Assembly: GCF_036588685.1 (NCBI RefSeq)
Contig: NC_086375.1
Location: 45,353,270 to 45,417,269, forward strand
DNA from: Mytilus trossulus
Taxonomy: Eukaryota; Mollusca; Bivalvia; Mytilida; Mytilidae
Length of the DNA: 64,000 nucleotides
Reading direction: 5' to 3'
Every line of letters begins with the position of its first letter. Position 1 is the first letter of the stretch. The notes beneath the pieces were generated by a model. It had not been told where the DNA came from. It worked only from the letters and a program-made list of their open reading frames with translations, and made no database searches. The translations under genes were made by a program, and so were the position numbers. Positions 32,045-44,900 of the stretch are shown piece after piece.

Positions 32045-35000
32045 TCAATGATCAAAATCTTCATCAGGTTTGCTATGACAACAAAATAGTTGACAGAACC
32101 ACTGTCGAAAGCTTGTGAATCCACTGTTAGGTTTGGATTGAAAGTCAACTTCTATATTTATTGCAGATTCTTTTGTTTTACTAGTAATCGTTGAAACATG
32201 TGTTTCTTCTAATACTGATGAAAAGAATGGCCTTAAATGTGGTCTTGGAGTTTCTTCTGTGTCACTTAAACTAATACTGAACCATTCACTGTCTGTTGTC
32301 CTTGATGTGTCTGGTATATCTAAAAAAAAAATAGAACTTTATTAACATAGGAACTGTGACTGAAAGTCAGACATTTGTTTAAATCACAATCTAACTTTTA
32401 TTTATAGCAAAACTACTGTTGATGTGAAGGTTGAGAACATAACTTTTAATACATTTCGAACTCTCGAACAAAACAACCTGTATTCAAATTGAAAGTTACA
32501 TTGTTGAATTTATTAAGTCTTTTAGTGAAATGAAAAATTGAATGACAAATAGTGTTCATATCCAACATTTTGATGAATAATGTATTTATTATGAATCGAT
32601 AAGCCATCAAGGTTATAAAATGGGAACTTCGTTAGATATAACAAGGTGATTTGATATAATTTACCTTCATCTTCTATTTCGTCATCTAATGTCGACAAAT
32701 CTAACTTAAGTTCTTTCTTTAAAGCAAGCTGTTTATCAATGGTGTCTTTTGTTGAAGGCTTGCTTCTCTGAAAAATAGAGTAAAATCATTCATATAAAAG
32801 TGTTACTATATTCGTGTAAGACCAGTAAAGTAATAAACATAGGGGTTCTATTTTAAAAGACCATCCCAGTGGTTCAACGGGAAAAAGCATGTGTAATTTT
32901 GACATTTTGTTTCAATATATATATATGACTCATTCTAATAAGACAGTGCTTAACCAGTATCCGTGAATCAATGCTAAAAAATGTCATTTCATCTTTTACT
33001 TAAACTATTTAGTTGAATGTCAATATCAATATATTTACCTTAAATACTGTATTGACTATCCGTTGTAGATATCCCTTCTTATTTGGAACAGGTTCCCTTA
33101 TTACAGATGTGTCCAGTTCTTCTGAAAAGCAAAGCAAAAATGTTCTTCAATCATAAACATGAAAATTAAAAGCACACACTGCTGAAACACACACTGCTGA
33201 AACACACACAATGTCTTCTAACGACAAACTCATTATAACAGTAATTATCGTTATTATATTATATTTTAATGTCCTTTTTTAGTTTCACCAGCGCCTGAAT
33301 TTTTGTTTGACTTTTTATTTTTCATTATGTTCAGCAAGATTTATGGAAGAGAGTACATGTTTTATGTAATCAATTTCTTCTACAGTTTTCAATCAAAATC
33401 CCTAAAACACATAATATGTTGAAGTTGTGTACCCGCTGTCATGGAGATATTTTAAGAATTTTCGCCATGTTTCGACTTGGGAACTAAGTAATTTTAATCA
33501 AAATTTATCAAAGAGGGTACAAGGTTTTTTTTACACACGATACGATAAAAAAAAAACCAGTCCGAGATTACTCAGAGCAATGTCGGCAGATTACTCAGAG
33601 TAATGTCGGCAGATTACTCAGAGTAATCTCGCACTAAAAAAAACTATATGTTTTATTTTGGGTTAACATCGAAAACAATTATCGTGTTTGATTTGAAGGG
33701 ATTTTCCTTTTGGGCACGTTTATTTATATTTCCATGTGTGTTCCTGAGACCTTTTTTAAATCTCATATTTTCGTACAAGGAGTTAATTTCTATATGTGCT
33801 TACTGTTGATAGGTACAGTCCATGTGTCTGTTCTTTGGAAGCTTTGATCATTGTTATGATGTTCTCTTACAAATGAGTTTATTCTTTCTTCTCTCGCCGG
33901 TGAAAGGAAGGGTCTTGGTTGTCTTATCTCTAGTTGTTCCTCTTTAAGATGCAGTTCTTGTTGTGAAGTCAAAGCCTTCTCTTTATAGTCTCTTGTCTGT
34001 CAAATTTTTTTTATATAAATATATGAATTTACGATATTAAACTATTGCTATCTCCGCAAACAATATTGACAATATTGAAACAGGTCATTTTAAAATTTTC
34101 ATTAAAAAGGAAGGAAACTTTATGAGCTATTGATTGCTTGGAGGGTTTCCTCTACAAAATTGTAATTGTTTTTTTATATAAACACTGATTCTATAGTATT
34201 GTACACAGAAATATATACACCGCTGTACTTAGACAGTTAAAATGCTACGTTCCTTAGAATCCAATACCCAGACAATCAAGTGAAAGAAACATAGATTTCA
34301 AAATTATATGTGTTAATACCTCCTGAAAAACATGCCGTAGTGAATCAAGGTCAGTGGCTGGTTTACAGAATTCTTCAAATGGTTTCTTTATCTGTTCTTG
34401 TTCTCTTACTATCTTATTTCTGTCCTTTTCTTCTAGTTTGATCATCTTTTCTCTGGCATATGCGTCAACAAGTTTCTTGTATTCAGCATCTCTGACGGAT
34501 TTGTAAAAAGCAGCACATTCATCGTCGTCTGTTATATCTTTGGTTGATATGACTTCAGGCGACTCTTCTTTCTCTTGTTCTCTTGTTATTCTATTTCTCT
34601 CCTTCTCATCTGTGATTATCTTTTCTTTGGCGTATGCGTCAACAAGTTTATTGTATTCAGCATCTCTGACGGATTTGTAAACAACAGCACGTTCATCGTT
34701 GTCTGTTATTTCTTCTTCTCTGTTATTCAATGGTATTTCAGTTTCGTTAGAATTAACTGTTTGTGCAATAGACGCAATATTAGCTTCTATTTCACTGAAA
34801 ATGAAAGCAAAGAGTATATAGAATTGATGTAACGCCGTTCATGAAATGTATCCCCATTCAAAAAAGTACATGAATAATGAAGTGCAGTCTCAAAGAGATT
34901 CGTCAATCACACTGAATGTTATTCTTTTTGTTTTCAAAATTTGAAAATATGGATGTCAAACATTATTATTTGATCGAAGTAATATACTTTCATGTAGTGT

Positions 35001-35212
35001 TACAATAATTTTGAGTATAGCCAACACCCAATAGTTCTAACATTTTAGAATAAAGTCAGTCTAGAAAGTAACGTTTGACAAAATATAGGCCTTATAGTAG
35101 TGTTGACATAAATGATAGCAATGGAAGTGAGTACCTACCTGAAAGCGACTTGAAATAATGACACCATTAAAGTATGAATATTCCATTCAAGACTGCTGTT
35201 ATCAGTCTCCAT
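32045..35212 (-). CDS. Uncharacterised protein with duplicated YKSVRDAEY repeat and Cys-rich end
   Basis: Six minus-strand exons join in phase: 35212-35139, 34794-34320, 33996-33804, 33121-33039, 32767-32665 and 32319-32045, giving 400 residues. I do not recognise the family. Two copies of a charged helical unit, YKSVRDAEYNKLVDAYAKEK (64-83) and YKSVRDAEYKKLVDAYAREK (122-141), each followed by an E/K/R-rich helix ending REQE, lie 58 residues apart. A Gln/Glu-rich helix and an SPAREERINSF segment follow in exon 3. The C-terminus has FRQWFCQLFCCH, a Cys cluster that could be lipid-modified, then an acidic end. The start is the first ATG, seven bases after a TTTTTCAG acceptor at 35220. A GTCAG/GTAAGA donor at 35471 therefore marks a 5' non-coding exon. 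Splice phases and repeat conservation make the gene real; its role is unknown. Confidence 0.72.
33559..33634. repeat. Palindromic 26-bp minisatellite in an intron
   Basis: Three units of GATTACTCAGAGTAAT separated by GTCGGCA, starting AGTCCGAGATTACTCAGAG. The core GATTACTC-AGA-GTAATC is nearly self-complementary. The AGTCCGAGATTACTC start also forms the end of the small element at 39747-39839, so the two are related. Confidence 0.75.
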
Positions 35213-35600
35213 TTCTATTCTGAAAAAGAAAGGGAAATACTACAGTAAAATTGATTTATTCGTGTGTTTTTTTCTAATATTTATGTTGCCCAATTCGTTG
35301 TAATCAAATCTCTCTATCTCTCTCACCCCTCACTCTCTCTAATATGTCCTAGAAAAATCTAGAAACATGATGAATAGTTTACAGGAAATCAAATATACCA
35401 ATAATTTTCGCTAATTTTCCTTGAACTTACTGCGGAAAATGACGCCTAAGACAAAAATAAATTGTCTTACCTGACAATGAGATTCCTACAATCTTCACAA
35501 AACTTTCAAATTCAACTTTAAATATTCAGGCGTAAAAAAGCGGCAGGCAGATAGATAGCAACGTTCTAATCTGATACAAGGTTGCCAGAGAGGTTTATGA
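35213..35600 (-). other. 5' non-coding exon(s) of the 32045-35212 gene
   Basis: The acceptor at 35220 just upstream of the start codon pairs with a consensus donor (GTCAG/GTAAGA on the minus strand) at 35470-35471. The first exon therefore begins somewhere above 35471. Its 5' limit cannot be read from sequence alone. Confidence 0.45.
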
Positions 35601-35639
35601 CGTTTCGACGTTAGATATCATGTGGGAACGTTTGCGTTA

Positions 35640-37170
35640 ACTGATTGGTGCTGTATTGCCTTCAGTCAATTCAACCAATGAGCGTCTATGTGCATATTGC
35701 CGAAAAGCAGTGCCAATGGAACATAAATGAAGTAAGAAGTATTTCTCGCAAAATTTCATTTTCTCAAATTTTAGTTGAATCCAGTCAGTAGTAAATTTTC
35801 ATAATTTGGAAATTATACGCAGAACGCTTTTTTGCTTCTCACAAATCTTCAAGTCCAAAATGTGGTTGTCACGCAAGATTTTTATTACAAATACCCGGTA
35901 TACCCAAATTACTACCAACTTCTTGTTTTATCTTAGATGTACAATTTAGTACATTTCTGAATTTCATAATAGACATGTATTTACGGTATTAGCAATAGCT
36001 CAAGGCTTTGAAGATAATTATCGGCATAAGCAAGAACTTAAAACACAAATGATACTGAGAACACTCGTTGTTTCAAAGACATAACGGTAATGAAATCTAT
36101 GAATAAATGTTTTGACAAACTCTTTAGTACAGTTTGATTCGTAACTGTTTTGACAGTCTGGTGAAACCTGGTCAGTTTATTAGTTGGAAGTAGCCTTTGA
36201 ACTAGCCTGCAGTGACAGCGATTACTCTTAGGTACCATGACTATGTGTTTGTTTTTGTCCCTGTTTTGTAAGTTTTTTTTGTGAGCTTGGTGGCGTTCCG
36301 GTGAATCGACCATTTTTCAACTGATTTTCATAGTTGGTTTTCTTCTTCTATTTTCTACATTCTGTGTCAGCTGTTTCAAGATATAAGCTTGTAACTAATT
36401 AGTAGTCGTTGCATGGTATTCGTTTCCCCCCCTCAAATCAGGCTGTTGGTTTACTCTTCAGAATTGTTTCGTGGTTTGCCATGCTGGTGTCTTTTATAGC
36501 TAACTACACGTAACACTACGATATAAGTTTCGCTTATCGTTGAAGGACTAAGTACTGTCGGTTCTTGTCAGTTTGACTCTATGCAGATGAAAGGCTTTAG
36601 AAGCAATTTGTATTGTGCAATCACTTTTGCATTATTCAACAATTTCTGGAATACCAGTATATACAATATAAATAAGCTGAAACCTGCTGCCCACGACTAC
36701 GTGTGTGACACAGACCATGAGACAGCAAAAGAGAGACGAAAGAGACATTCAAACTCAGTCGAAAATAAATGGACAACGCCATGACATCAAGATAAAAAAA
36801 ACCAACAAACAAACTATTGTAAACAAAACACAACATAGAAATCAAAAACTGAACAACAATAACCCCACCAAAAACTGGAGGTGATTTCGGGTGCTCTTGG
36901 AGGGTATGCAGATCCATCTCTACACGCGACACCGTTATTCATGTAAGTACATACCCGGTAGTATAAAGTCTAATTCGGTAGGTAACATTCATGCAGGCCG
37001 GAAAAGGGGTCGGGATTTACTTCAGACACGATTACTACAGAATGATGTCTGTTTTTATTAGTTTGGGGTCTCAAAGAATAAGAATTGTTTGGTCCTTCTT
37101 CTCCTGGACATCAGAATTACTAACAACGTTATATTGATAGATCTCGTTCCAAATTTCGAAATTTTATGCT
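35640..37170. other. Intergenic region with a reverse repeat B fragment
   Basis: About 36800-36935 matches repeat B on the minus strand (ATACCCTCCAAGAGCACCCG, ATGGCGTTGTCCATTTAT). The open frames at 36038-36313 and 36581-36932 are AT-rich noise or translate the repeat. No gene is seen. Confidence 0.45.
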
Positions 37171-37177
37171 TACAATT

Positions 37178-37335
37178 AATGAATGGCTATTATTTATTTT
37201 GATTTTATTGAACCATAAAACTAATTTTTGACTCTTCACATTGAATAATCCGCGAAGCGGATTATGTAAAATGTGAAGAGTCAAAAGTTAGTTTTATGGT
37301 TCAATAAAATCAAAATAAATCATTGCCATTCATTA
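37178..37335. repeat. Near-perfect foldback palindrome with CCGC-GAA-GCGG tip
   Basis: The left arm AATGAATGGC, then TTTATTTTGATTTTATTGAA and CCATAAAACTAA, TTTTGACTCTTCACATT, pairs with the right arm over about 75 bases with a few mismatches and a small gap. The tip CCGCGAAGCGG (37250-37260) forms a 4-bp GC stem with a GAA loop. Arms and tip together make a long hairpin in single-stranded form. Confidence 0.82.
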
Positions 37336-37808
37336 TAAATAAATTTCTATCAAAAATAAGGCTCAAAAATCTGTTTATATTATTTATATTAACAATAACA
37401 AACGTGCACACATGTTGGCGTATGAATACTCAACGTCAGAGTGGGCGTGTCGCCATCAAAATTGACAACATTGAAAATAAAACTAATAATTTTAACCAAT
37501 CAGAAGACAGTAAAAACACCAAATTTATTTATTTGAACATGTTGAAAAAAAACCAGATTCAAAATATATTGTATACTTATTTCATATAGAAAAAGGATAA
37601 CAGTTACTGAGGTACTATTATAAAAAAAAAATACACTCCATGATAATCAACTCCAGCTTACTTTATTGTATCATTAATTTTTAATTTAAAACCATTTGTT
37701 TTGTTATTAATTAGATTCAAAGAAGCAGAAAATATAACAAGAATTTCTTTCATTGTGACATTGTGCTAAATTATCTCTGAGACTACTTTCGTTAACACAC
37801 GAAATGAT

Positions 37809-38423
37809 ATAGAGTGGGGTGCTCATTTTCGCCTTATCTTTCCATGTTTTTTTCAGTTTATGTTTAGGTCTTTATGTTTTTGAAGTATACTGATATTTCT
37901 ATATGAAGATAACTTCAAATGCAAAATATTCTTAGCTTAAAAACGTGTTTGTTTTGAGTAAAATCATCTGAAAAGTTGGATTACAGGGTGTTTGAAATTT
38001 CCTAATTTTTTGCCAACGGGGAACACATATTCGCCGTTTTTGCATATCTATTTAAAACCAAATAACTGCAGCTTTAAATAATATTTATCTAATAAATTTC
38101 ATTAAAGACGAATAGCAGACATTTGAAAGGTGTAAAAAACTGACATTTAGGACAATCAGTCAAAGAATTACTAAGGAATGCTTCTTTGAAATCGTTTTTG
38201 TCATTCAGGAAATTGGCTGAAAATTGATGTCCATTTGTCGGTCCTTTGCCGTAACTGCCAAAATTTAGTCTCATTAATTTTTCAAAAATAATCATATTTG
38301 TTATAAAAATATAATTTAACAGCATACTTCTTCCATTTCAGCAATCCTTTGAAGGTTTTTACACCTCAAAATCATAAAAACGGCGAAATTGTGTCCACGG
38401 CGAATATGAGCGCCCCACTCTAT
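37809..38423. mobile_element. Non-autonomous TIR element, 615 bp
   Basis: Left end ATAGAGTGGGGTGCTCATTT then TCGCC; right end GGCGAATATG then AGCGCCCCACTCTAT. The ends are inverted repeats of about 25 bases with two mismatches. A second CGCCGTTTTTG / AAAACGGCG pair lies further in (38032 and 38377). The open frames inside are not recognisable. A target duplication is ambiguous, possibly TA. Confidence 0.68.
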
Positions 38424-38985
38424 TAATTGTGGAACGGGATTTGTTTGATTAACGATGTGAAATAAGACCGGCAAAATGACAAAACTGTATATTAATGTTT
38501 TTTTTTGCCAAAACAAAACTCGCATTTTAGACCTTAGACATGTTAGATATAGACAGAGACATATATACATGTATATATATGTCTCTGATATAGATTACTA
38601 AAGTCCACTACTGTAAAGGAATAGATCTAGTACTCTCAATATAATTATTTCCCATTTCTCGATCTCTGTCTCAAATATTAGAATAAGTCATCTTTAAAAG
38701 GTATTATTTTCGTATTCTTATCGGTATAATTATTTCGAAATTTTTCTTATATTTATGTATAAATGTATTTTTCCCATTATTTATTGATCTTTATTTAGGT
38801 CCAAAATTATTCTTTCGTAAAAGTACATCAGTAAACAAATGGATTATCTCCCTTGTCACGAGACAACACACGAGATTTACGCCATTTTGACAAAGAAAGG
38901 CAGACAGCCTTGTGAAAAAGTGTAAATACACACTTAATTTAACAGTTCTGGCTCCTTAGGCCACTTAAGGCCTAAAGAGAGGTGT

Positions 38986-41900
38986 ATGCCACTCTCAAAT
39001 GCCAACCAACGCAATCTGCCTGAACAGCAGAGCCAAGAAAACGATCTGACAAGTTCGAAGAAAAGGCGACTGAGTGATAACTGTTCAAGTCAAAACAATA
39101 AACGATTTAGGGAGAATTCTGAGATATCCCCAATGACAGATTCTCAGAAACGTGCAAACTTCTCAGCGTTAACTAATCCCTCAAACGGAATAAATAGGCA
39201 TGCATCCCCTCTTGCCAATAGTAAACCTGGATCCACAAAGAAACTGATAATAAAAAATTTCAAAGGTACTTAATTATGTAAAATAAGTTTGAGATCCAAA
39301 GCATTTACTCTCTGAAACTTAGGAACAAACTGAAACTTAGGAACAAACAGGGATGCATACAATTCATTATGTTGAATAAGTACAAGTAATGTTTAAAAAT
39401 CTAAATATGATTGGTTTTCAGTATCAAATTTGCATGATGGTGATTTTCACTCTGCTGTATGGTACTGCAGATATCTCCTTACTGATTCAGCTTGCTAGCA
39501 GTCGACATGTCAGGGACAATTCTAATGTATTATGTATTCTAAAGTCGGTTACCATTCTTAGCAGTTATTGTAATTTAATTCTTGTAGCAATTTTACTGTA
39601 ATATTAATTATAATATGGTTATATAAAAAAGAAGATGTGGTATGATTGCCAATGAGACAACTATCCTCAAAAGACCAAAATGACACAAACATTAACAATT
39701 ATAGGTCACTGTATGGCCTTCAACAATGAGCAAAGCCCATAATGTTTAGTCCAAGGTTACTCTTGAGTCCAACGACTGTTTTGCCAGATAAGCTGGGGCC
39801 TGTCCCACAGCTGTTGGACGTCAGAGTAATCTCGGACTAGGTTATGGTGTGCATGATCATTGATGATAAAGTGACCTCTGCATATTTGAGATATAAATTA
39901 AAGAAGTGAAAACTATTATTGCTATGCACTGCTCAGGGAGAGAACTATTATTAAATATAAAACTATGTTACTTGTTCACAGTCCACTAGTCATTACATGT
40001 GCTGGTCACCCAAGGGTTTCAAGAGTTTTACAATACTTCTATAAATTGGTAAAACTGGACAAAAACAATGATTTTTGTCGAGCCTGCAACTTTTGTTGCA
40101 GAAAGCTCGACATAGGGATAGTGATCCGGCGGCGGCTACGGCGGCGGCGTTAGCTCACTTCTTTAAAGCTTTATATTTTAGAAGGTGGAAGACTTGGATG
40201 CTTCATACTTTGTATATAGATGCTTCATGTTATGAAGTTTCCGTCAGTCACATGTCCAATGTCCTTGACCTCATTTTCATGGTTCAGTGACCACTTGAAA
40301 AAAAAGTTCAGATTTTTTGTAATGTTGAATTCCCTCTTACTATAAGTAATAGGATAACTATATTTGATATGTGCGTACCTTGCAAGGTCCTCATATCTGT
40401 CAGACAGTTTTCACTTGACCTCGACCTCATTTCATGGATCAGTGAACAAGGTTAAGTTTTGGTGGTCAAGTCCATATCTCAGATACTATAAGCAATAGGT
40501 CTTGTATATTCGGTTTATGGAAGGACTGTAAGGTGTACATGTCCAACTGGCAGGTGTCATCTTACCTTGACCTCATTTTCATGGTTCATAGGTTATAGTT
40601 AAGTTTTTGTGTTTTGGTCTGTTTTTCTCATACTAGATGCAACAGGTCTACTATATTTGTTGTATGGAATGATTGTAAGGTGTACATGTCTAGTGGGCAG
40701 ATGTCATGTGACCTTGACCTCATTTTCATGGTTCAGTGATCAAAGTTAAGTTTTTGAGTTTTGGTCTTTTTATCTAATACTATATGCCATAGGTCAACTA
40801 TGTTTGGTGTATGGAAATATTTTATGATCTTTATGTCAGTCGTGCAGGTTTTATTTGACCATGACCTCATTTTCACGATTCATTGCACAGTGTTATGTTT
40901 TTGTGTTTTGGTCTATTTTTCTTCAACTATAAGTAATAGGTTAACTATATATGTTGTATAGAAGCATTGTTAGCTGTACATGTCTGCCTGGCATGGTTCA
41001 TCTGACCTTGACCTCATTTTCAAGGTTCATTGGTCTTTCTTTAGTTATCTTGATTAATGTTAAGTTTATGTGATAGTTGTAATAAAGCTTTATACTTAGG
41101 ACTATCAACATTATATCAATGACTTGTACAGAAGGCGAGACATTTCAGCGTGTGCACTCTTGTGTAAAACTTAATTTGTATCTATTTGAAGAAAAAAATT
41201 GTAGTTTGACTATTTTTATAGTATTATTGCTAAATATATACATTGTAAGGTAGCAATACACAGTTACAAGTTTAGTTTCGCAATATGGTCATGGTGAATT
41301 TTTTGAATATGAAAGTTTTTGTACAATTAAATTGATTTTTAGATAATTGAAGAAAAAAATAGCTTTCTAAGTGGTGTTATATGAATATTTAGATTGTTTT
41401 AGCATGTTTTACAGGCCATTTTCTGTTTGATAGTCCGTATTTTCCTATCTGTACTGCCCATAGGTCCATAAATTATTGTAGTGCTTATCAACAAAGATTT
41501 GACGCTCACTTTTTAATTCAATTTTATGGAAAAACAAGCAGAAATGCATATGATTGTTTTTGGATCTCTTGATCGGTCTCACTAATTAGCGACAACAAGA
41601 ATTTTAGCAACAACAAGCGACAAGAAGCGACAACAAGAATTATTTTAGCGACAACAAGCGACAAGAAACTATTTAGCGACAATAAAACATTTTTTTTTTT
41701 AATTTACATTAATTATTGCAATAAATATTAAAAGAATATGCAAAAGAAAATAATTTTAGCGACAAGAAAGTTAAAATTGATAGAATAAAATGAAACATTA
41801 TTTACATATTTATTTTATCATCTGTTATGTATAACAGCCAGTATTACGTTTCATTATTGTATTCTGAGATTACTTTTCCTTGTGTTTTAGAACATAATAA

Positions 41901-44900
41901 TTATCTTAAAATTTGGTTTTTAAAACTCTTTTCTTGCAATATATATATTAAGCTCGCAAAATTAATTATTTGTGCATCATTGTCCTGAAAATATTGACAC
42001 AAATTGTGAAATACAAAGAACTGAAATCAAACAAGAGGAAAAGAAAATTGAAATGTGAATGTTTTCATTTTTTTTAATTGTTTATTGACTCATTAAACGA
42101 TATTTATCATGTTTATGCATATTGATTGAAGATGAAAGGAAATTAATGACAATCTTGAGTTTTCAACAGGTGTTCACTATTTACAATGATTGTATATTCT
42201 GGCGCGTGTAATTGTATAGTCTGACGCGTGTACAAAGTTGAAGGTGTTAATTGGATGTTATTGTAGCAATAGAACAGGGGACACGCGCGTCGTTAATCTC
42301 ATTTGATGTTCCACATTGTGTGTATTGTTATTACCTTAGGGTGAAGCCACATCTTATGTTGATCCTATCAAGAACAATGAATTATACTGTTAGAAAGGAA
42401 AAAATATTTCATGTTTTTGTTTCAATAAATCCATTCGTTTATTCATACTTTGACTTTGATGAAAACAGATACATCCATTATCTTATACATATTCTTCATA
42501 TTAAGAAATAAAAAAAATAAGCTCAATCTCTTTCTTCCTCACAAATGTTTCATTTCTTCATCTACCTATATAATAGAACATTTTAATTAGACATATGGAC
42601 CATAATTTGGTATTCGGCCTTTGGTTTCTTTTTGTATCCTTTTTTATAAGTTCTAAAATTTTAACTTTTATTTTGTGGGTTGTGTTGGTGTTAGAATAGT
42701 ATGAATGGAACAATTGAGTTTTTTCGAGAAAAAATTAATACATTTTGATTCAGCGTTTACGTGACATGAAACCAAACAGGAAACCAATCTTTATTTTCTT
42801 TATTTTGCACAATATAATTCAAAAGGCATATATAAACACAATTACTAGTGTTACTTGCTTCATGTTAATATTTAAAATCTATTTTCAATGTTATATTAAA
42901 GTTTTTTTTAAACCTGACAGGAAACCATAAGAAACCGAAAGCATTTTTTTAGTTTTATTTTATTGCAAAATCTGCTTAAAATAATCTGAACAGTATACTT
43001 TTTCTTAAAATCCATCTTAAATGTAACAGTATTATAAAACTCCTAAATATGTGCTTGTTTTGAAATCAATTAGTACAATTTATTCAGAATTTTCCATATT
43101 TTCTTCATTGATACAGGATACCATAATCGTTGTATCTTGATGTTTAAGCCAAAAAAATGTATTTATATTTGGTTTTGATATTCCAGTTATATACAATTTA
43201 TTCCAAATCATTGGCAATGTAACATTTTTTAAATCCAGTAAAGATAAAAACTTTTAACTTGGAATTAAAATCTTTAAAATAGGCACAATGTGATACTTGT
43301 GACCTGTACACCATCTACATGGTTTCCACATTTTAACCTACTTTAGTGGGCTAAAATCAATAAAGTACTTCCTTTCAAGTCATGCATGGTAAAAGTTTAC
43401 TTCTCCTTTGACAAGTTTATTGCGTTTCTGATAAGTGTTTGCAGAACATGAATAAAAAATATTAATTGAAAACTGTGACAAAGATTCCAACTTTGTACAT
43501 TCCAAGTGTAACGGTATATTAACATGTATTTTTTATTAAATTATGTTTATTCACCTAAAATATCCAGTAATATTTACTGCTGAAGTAAAATCAATCCAAC
43601 GAGCATTGGTACAATGATATTAAAGAGATGTAATTTCGATTGATTTTTCCAAGGACTCTTCACGTCATTATCGGGAAACGAAGTGTGTTCTCACGTCTGT
43701 CAAATATGAAATCGATTTTGTCAAGTCATTGGGCATTTATTTTCACACAGGATCGTATGTAACATTATGTCCATAGGAAAAATAACAGACCACCGGTGCA
43801 ATCTCTTTGACAATTGTATTTTCCTCTTTTAAACAAGACGAAACAAGTCTACAGATTATGTTTGCTAACATCCCGTTGGAAACAAAAACAATGTTTAGAC
43901 CTAGTATTTCGTACATCCGGTCGTAATGGCGTTAGTCACATGTTTCACGTATGACCAGAAATGATTAGAACTTAAGGCAAAAACAATTTTAATAAATAAC
44001 TGGACTTCTGTTTCGTGTGAAATGTAACGCATAACCACATCGTAATTTTCTTACTTAATTATTACGAAGATCAAAACAAGAATGTAAATCATCTCAGATT
44101 TACCTGTTTGAACATCTCGCGAGAGTTCATATTTGCATATTGTTTTTAAGAATTCTATTACAACAAAGCAGATTACATCATCTAAAAATTGCGTTACGAA
44201 ATCGGACACAAAAATCACGCCACTGTTCTTACATCTGCTACATAAATACTTATAGTTCTCGGCATTTTCTTCTCACTATTCTTATTGGTCGATGTTCTTT
44301 GTTATTTGAAAGCAAAAGTTACGAATTTGCCGGTGACGATTATCTATAAATCAGTCAGCGTTATGCTCTTCGGAAGCAAAAAGTAACGCGAGAAACGACA
44401 CAAAAATACGGTTGTAGAATCTTTGAAATTCGAATATTTTAATTTTTTTTCTAGGGAAGAGTAGCATACACTTGTATGTTGATAAAAATAATGGCATCTT
44501 TAGATGTAGTTACAACTTTTCTTACAGTAATTCACATTTTATCACTTTTCTATAGTTATAGGAAACAGAGCCCAATAGCAAATTATGGTCCATATCTGCT
44601 CGTAAATTTAAAAAAAACCATAACATACAAATTTCTTTAAATCTTATATCTAATACTCAATAAAAAAAATGTTTTATTGTCGCTAAATAGTTTTCTTGTC
44701 GCTTGTTGTCGCTAAAATAATTCTTCTTGTCGCTTGTTGACGCTTGTCGCTTCTTGACGCTTGTTGTCGCTAATTAGTGAGACCGTCTCTTGATAGATAT
44801 ATGTCTATGGTTTCAAGGCAGGTATCACTGTAATTGATTAAAATTTTCCTTTGGACCAAATTTTGGAGACTTTTGTGACATGTTCATCCCCATTTTTTGT

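Noticed and set aside
36038-36313. 91-codon minus-strand frame between the orphan gene and CUL4
   Set aside because: No domain, no plausible neighbouring exons, and codon use like the surrounding non-coding DNA.
42251-42511. Possible transposase frame inside the Mutator-like element
   Set aside because: The frame is short and AT-driven, with no DDE-type or zinc-binding motif that I can see, and the other inner frames are no better.
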